64,000 nt of DNA from assembly GCF_003268775.1 (NCBI RefSeq), contig NZ_QLSU01000045.1, forward strand, positions 1-64,000. The letters run 5' to 3'. Below are positions 60,914-64,000 of the stretch, piece by piece; within the stretch, counting starts at the first letter, position 1; the number at the start of each line of letters is the position of its first letter. This DNA is from Paraburkholderia unamae (lineage in GTDB: Bacteria > Pseudomonadota > Gammaproteobacteria > Burkholderiales > Burkholderiaceae). The notes under the pieces were generated by a model. The model was not told where the DNA came from. It did not search any database and saw only the letters and a program-made list of their open reading frames with translations. A program made the position numbers and the translations under genes.

Positions 60914-61327
60914 ATGAACGCAGTACACAAACTCGACCGGACGACCATCGTCCTTGTCGAAGACGACCCGCATAGCCGGGCGTCACTGACTTCGCTGCTG
61001 GAGGCGGAGGGTGCGCATGTCGTGGCGGTCGAAGACGCCGAAACGGGCGTCGAAGCGGCCCTGAACCTGCACCCGGACGCCGTGGTCTGCGATCTCGACT
61101 TGCCGGCCATGGACGGCTTCTACCTGATCCAGCGCCTGCGCGACTACGAGATTCGCGGCGATCGCGCCCCGGCCGTCGCCGTCGCGCTCACGGGCCACAC
61201 CGACGAAAGCTGGCGTTTGCGCAGCATCGGCGAAGGCTTTCAGCATTTCATGACCAAGCCGGCCCGGCCCGAGGAACTCGTGGCGCTGCTCAGCGACGCG
61301 ATCGACGATGCGCGCCAGTCGCTTTGA
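60914..61327 (+). CDS. Stand-alone response-regulator receiver protein
   Basis: 137 residues made of one receiver domain: acidic pair ED at 16-18 (LVEDDPH), phospho-acceptor D60 (VVCDLDLP), T93 and K115 (FMTKPA). With no output domain it probably acts by protein contact, like CheY or a Spo0F-like relay. No histidine kinase is adjacent. The start is ATG 60914 and the stop is followed by 143 bases without a clear feature before zur. Confidence 0.88.
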   Translation: MNAVHKLDRTTIVLVEDDPHSRASLTSLLEAEGAHVVAVEDAETGVEAALNLHPDAVVCDLDLPAMDGFYLIQRLRDYEIRGDRAPAVAVALTGHTDESWRLRSIGEGFQHFMTKPARPEELVALLSDAIDDARQSL

Positions 61328-61470
61328 AGCGGCTTTGACGTGGCTATGAAGCGGCGCGCGTAGCGAAGCGGGGCGGTATCGTCAGGGTGTCGTGCGCCGC
61401 AGAACGCGGCGCGGGTTGCGCCTTGCCCGCGCCGGTTTGGCGGAGCGGGGCAATCGCGGCGGGTGGCGAA

Positions 61471-62070
61471 TCAGGAATGCGCGGCGGCTTCGGGCGTCGC
61501 GGCTGAGCCGGGTTGCGCCGCCTGGCTGGCCTGACATTGCGCGCACAAGCCCTTGAGCTCGATGCCGTCGCCGGCAAGCCGGTAACCGGCGGCCTCGATC
61601 TGCGTGACGAGCGCCTGGCGCAGCTTGGGCTCGTGCAATTCGGTGACGTTGCCGCACTGCTGGCACACCACGAGAATGCCGTGCTGGCACTGCGTGAGAT
61701 CGTGGCAGACGGCGAACGCGTTGATCGACTCGATGCGGTGAATGAGCCCGGCGGAAAGCAGGAAGTCGAGCGCCCGGTAAACGGTGGGCGGCGCCGAACC
61801 CGGATGGATCTGGCGCATTTCGTCGAGCAGCGAATACGCCTTGGTGGCGCGGCCCGAGGCGAGCAGCAACTCCAGCACCTTGCGGCGGATCGGCGTGAGC
61901 TTTTCGCCGCGTTCGCGGCAATAGGCCTCGGCCATGGCGAGCGCCGACTCGAGCGAAGCGCCTTGGGCGCCGTCGTGCGAGTGTGCGTGCGCATGGCCGT
62001 GATCGTGCGCGTGGTCGTGCGCCTCGCCGTGCATGGCGGGGGCGTCCGGGGACGGTTTTGCTGTCTTCAT
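61471..62070 (-). CDS. zur: Fur-family regulator of the Zur type, with histidine-rich N-terminus
   Basis: 199 residues. The helix region CRERGEKLTPIRRKVLELLLASGRATKAYSLLDEM and the PTVYRALDFLLSAGLIHRIE turn (quoted in part) are typical of Fur/Zur. The structural zinc CxxC pairs are CQQCGN and CAQCQAS, with HDLTQCQHGI between. Residues 14-34 carry a histidine-rich tract (HGEAHDHAHDHGHAHAHSH) absent from textbook Zur proteins. It probably represses zinc uptake when Zn2+ is plentiful. The start is ATG 62070; a TATAAT ends 7 bases before it. Confidence 0.85.
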   Translation of the reverse strand: MKTAKPSPDAPAMHGEAHDHAHDHGHAHAHSHDGAQGASLESALAMAEAYCRERGEKLTPIRRKVLELLLASGRATKAYSLLDEMRQIHPGSAPPTVYRALDFLLSAGLIHRIESINAFAVCHDLTQCQHGILVVCQQCGNVTELHEPKLRQALVTQIEAAGYRLAGDGIELKGLCAQCQASQAAQPGSAATPEAAAHS

Positions 62071-62077
62071 GCCTGCG

Positions 62078-62083
62078 ATTATA
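62078..62083 (-). promoter_or_regulatory. Perfect -10 element just before zur
   Basis: On the minus strand TATAAT (62083-62078) is followed by 7 bases and then ATG 62070. A transcript starting about 7 bases after the -10 would begin at or beside the ATG, so the mRNA may be leaderless. No good -35 was seen at the right distance. Confidence 0.45.
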
Positions 62084-62149
62084 CGGGGCGCGCCGCCGGC
62101 CCGCCCGCGCTCCCGCGCAGTCCCATTCCAGTCGCGGCGCAGGTGCGGA

Positions 62150-62776
62150 TCAGGTGAGCGGCATGCCGATGTACTTGCGGAAACCCTGGCGCTGCGCGAT
62201 GCGCTGATACCAGCGTTCAATATTCGGCAGCGGCTCGCGCTCCACGCCTTCGAGCCCGAACCAGCGCCGCGCGTAGGCGCCCAGCACGATGTCGGCGAGC
62301 GAGAAGCGCTCGTGTTCGAGGAAGAAGCGGCCTTGCAGATGGCTGTCGAGCAGCTTCCAGAGCTTGCCCACCTGATGGAAGTCGGCTTCGATCTGCGCCG
62401 GGTCGCGCTTTTCCGGCGGCGTGCGCACGAGCGCGAGGAACAACGGCCGCTCGGCGGGCGCGAGCGTGCCGATCGACCAGTCGAGCCAGCGCTCGATCGA
62501 GGCGCGCACCTTGGGATCGGTCGGATAGAGCAGGCTCTGGGGACCATACTCCATCGCCAGATAGCGCAGGATCGCGTTCGACTCCCACAGCACGAAGCCG
62601 CTGTCCACGATCGTCGGGACCTTGCCGTTCGGATTCATGGCGAGGAAGGCGGGTTCGTCGAGGCGGCCGAACGCGCCGCCCGCGTCGATGCGCTCGAACG
62701 GCAGCACGAGTTCGTCGCAACACCACAGGATTTTCTGGACGTTCACCGAGTTGGCGCGTCCCCAGATCGTGATCAT
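62150..62776 (-). CDS. Glutathione S-transferase family protein
   Basis: 208 residues. The thioredoxin-like N-domain has MITIWGRANSVNVQKILWCCDEL with the Ser/Asn region near residue 10-12 and NPNGKVPTIVDSGFVLWESNAILRYLA near 50 (cis-Pro and Glu-Ser, quoted in part). The helical C-domain has FSLADIVLGAYARRW. It probably conjugates glutathione to small electrophiles; the substrate is unknown. The upstream frame extension is not used. Confidence 0.9.
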   Translation of the reverse strand: MITIWGRANSVNVQKILWCCDELVLPFERIDAGGAFGRLDEPAFLAMNPNGKVPTIVDSGFVLWESNAILRYLAMEYGPQSLLYPTDPKVRASIERWLDWSIGTLAPAERPLFLALVRTPPEKRDPAQIEADFHQVGKLWKLLDSHLQGRFFLEHERFSLADIVLGAYARRWFGLEGVEREPLPNIERWYQRIAQRQGFRKYIGMPLT

Positions 62777-62983
62777 CCGGCGCGTACTCCTTGCAAGGGG
62801 GGGAAAAGGGTCAAGCCTGGCGCAGGCCGCCACGATACACGAAAGCTCGCGGCGCTTGTCCGTTGCGGCTCTTTCAAAGATAGGCGCTGCACGGCGCGAG
62901 GCGTTCCGCACTCGTGCCGCAACCGTGCGGCAGCGCGCGCATGGAGTCTTGCGGGCGCGGCGGTCCGGCGTCCGGCCGTGCCA

Positions 62984-63931
62984 TCAGCTCCAGACCGAAG
63001 CGCCGATCAGCGTGCCCGTGCGCGCCTGGGCGTTCCACCAGATTACGCGCAAAAGCGGCGCCTGTTGCGCGATGAAGATGGCCTGCACCGGGTCGCTTTC
63101 GATGAAATGCGTCACGCCGCAGCGAATGGCCGCCGCGGCCTTGTGGGCGGCTGCGCCCGCGGCCGTGTCGTCGTGTTCGCCGGGCGCGCGCATGAAGAGT
63201 TCGAGGTGCCCGAAGCCGTGGCGTTCGAGCCACGCGAGCGTGCGCTCGCGGTCCATTTCCGGGCGCCCCGTGATGATCGCGCGGGTGCGCTTGAGGTCGA
63301 CGCCGGGCAGACGCTCGAAGGGCACGAGCTGGTCGCGCTCGGCGAGCGCGGCGACGAGGTTTTCGTCGTAGCGCGCGAGCGGAATGTCGGGCAGCAGCAC
63401 GCCGTCGAGGTCGATCGCGTACACCGCGTACTCGTGGTCGTCGGCCATGCGCGTGCCTTCGCCTTTGGCGTCGCCCGACCAGTCGGCGCGATAGCGGTCG
63501 GTGTAGGCCTGGCGCTCCCACGGGAACAGCGCGAAATAGCCGCTCGCGTCGATCGAATAATCGGGGCGCAAACGGCTCAGATCATCGTAGGCGCCCGTGA
63601 GCGTGCGCACCACGAGGCCGTGCTCGCTCAGGAAGGCCATGCAGTCCACGAGCGTGTGGCCGCGCCCCGCGATGTCCTCGCACAGCAGCACCTTCGAGCC
63701 GGGTTCGGGCAGCGGCAGTGTGGAGTCCCAGCGCACTTCGCGCGTGGCGCGGTCGTAGCGCAGGAACGCGACGCCCGCGCCCGTTGCGTGCGAAACCATC
63801 AACGCGAGCGGCGCGCCGCCGCGCAGAATGCCGACCACGATGGCGAATTCCTCAGCGATCAGCGCCGGTTGGAGCGACTCGACCCAATGGTCGAGCTGTT
63901 CATAGGTGAGCGGAACGATGGGCTTATCCAT
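62984..63931 (-). CDS. Phosphoribosyltransferase fused to a HAD-like domain
   Basis: 315 residues in two domains. The N-domain is a type I phosphoribosyltransferase: the PRPP loop is KVLLCEDIAGRGHTLVDC near residue 80, and VGILRGGAPLALMVSHAT near 33. The C-domain from about 170 has YAIDLDGVLLPDIPLARY, a HAD-type DxDG motif, then TGRPEMDRERTLAWLERHG and FIESDP-like strands. A single chain that can bind PRPP and hydrolyse a phosphate is unusual. It could recycle or remove a nucleotide. It ends near the window edge. Confidence 0.78.
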   Translation of the reverse strand: MDKPIVPLTYEQLDHWVESLQPALIAEEFAIVVGILRGGAPLALMVSHATGAGVAFLRYDRATREVRWDSTLPLPEPGSKVLLCEDIAGRGHTLVDCMAFLSEHGLVVRTLTGAYDDLSRLRPDYSIDASGYFALFPWERQAYTDRYRADWSGDAKGEGTRMADDHEYAVYAIDLDGVLLPDIPLARYDENLVAALAERDQLVPFERLPGVDLKRTRAIITGRPEMDRERTLAWLERHGFGHLELFMRAPGEHDDTAAGAAAHKAAAAIRCGVTHFIESDPVQAIFIAQQAPLLRVIWWNAQARTGTLIGASVWS

Positions 63932-64000
63932 GGAATGAAGTCGGCGACGTCGCGCCCGTCCGACGCATGCGTACGCGAGGACGACGTCTATTGTCAGTGC

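Noticed and set aside
1..64000. Mobile elements, CRISPR arrays, tRNAs
   Set aside because: No transposase, integrase, repeat-spacer pattern or cloverleaf could be supported when reading both strands by eye; short degenerate cases could be missed.

Overview
The window looks like chromosomal DNA of a high-GC betaproteobacterium of the order Burkholderiales, most likely Paraburkholderia, Caballeronia or Burkholderia sensu lato. This rests on the 5S rRNA sequence, the strong GC bias at third codon positions, dense LysR-type regulators, and gene families typical of that group. No sequence search was possible, so the genus is an inference. The left edge is the 3' end of an rRNA operon. No phage, insertion sequence, CRISPR array or tRNA was found, and coding density is ordinary for a chromosome.

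Layout. 1-8.3 kb: 5S rRNA tail with two hairpins, a LysR regulator, a FUSC-type aromatic-acid/drug exporter, a tiny secreted two-cysteine protein, a succinate/acetate CoA-transferase, a GlsB-type membrane protein, and MgtC divergent from a second LysR closely similar to the first. 8.6-16.9 kb: a complete RND efflux triad (pump, adaptor, outer-membrane lipoprotein) followed by an OmpR-type response regulator and its kinase. 16.9-20.7 kb: AI-2E-type transporter, membrane-anchored metallophosphoesterase, a small membrane protein, and AlkB. 20.8-29.4 kb: a tightly overlapped malonate decarboxylase operon (GntR regulator, mdcA, B, C, D, E, G, H) with a divergent MFS transporter as the probable malonate or product carrier. 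29.4-31.4 kb: EamA exporter and LysR.

31.3-39.4 kb holds the most interesting locus: a same-strand run of OprB-type porin, secreted beta-propeller, Tat-exported DyP/EfeB peroxidase, ferric-iron binding protein, two permease halves and an ATPase. A sigma70-like promoter and a Fur-box palindrome lie upstream. It reads as an iron-uptake system in which an EfeB peroxidase works with an FbpABC transporter instead of EfeU/EfeO. The permease, normally one two-domain protein, is interrupted by a single in-frame amber codon.

39.5-47.9 kb: arylamine N-acetyltransferase, an isoprenylcysteine-methyltransferase-like protein, a membrane protein, a cyanide-insensitive bd-type quinol oxidase (cydA, cydB, DUF2474) under a perfect FNR/ANR box, then tautomerase, class II aldolase and urea transporter, and a glycolipid-binding-domain protein. 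47.9-56.4 kb: potassium channel and MscS channel with overlapping ends, a trans-aconitate methyltransferase, LysR, an acetyltransferase, an EamA exporter divergent from a MocR regulator, and an alpha-ketoglutarate-type permease. 56.6-64 kb: EmrB-type drug exporter divergent from a TetR regulator over a perfect palindrome, photolyase, a stand-alone receiver protein, a Zur-like regulator with a histidine-rich N-terminus and a possibly leaderless promoter, a glutathione S-transferase, and a phosphoribosyltransferase-HAD fusion.
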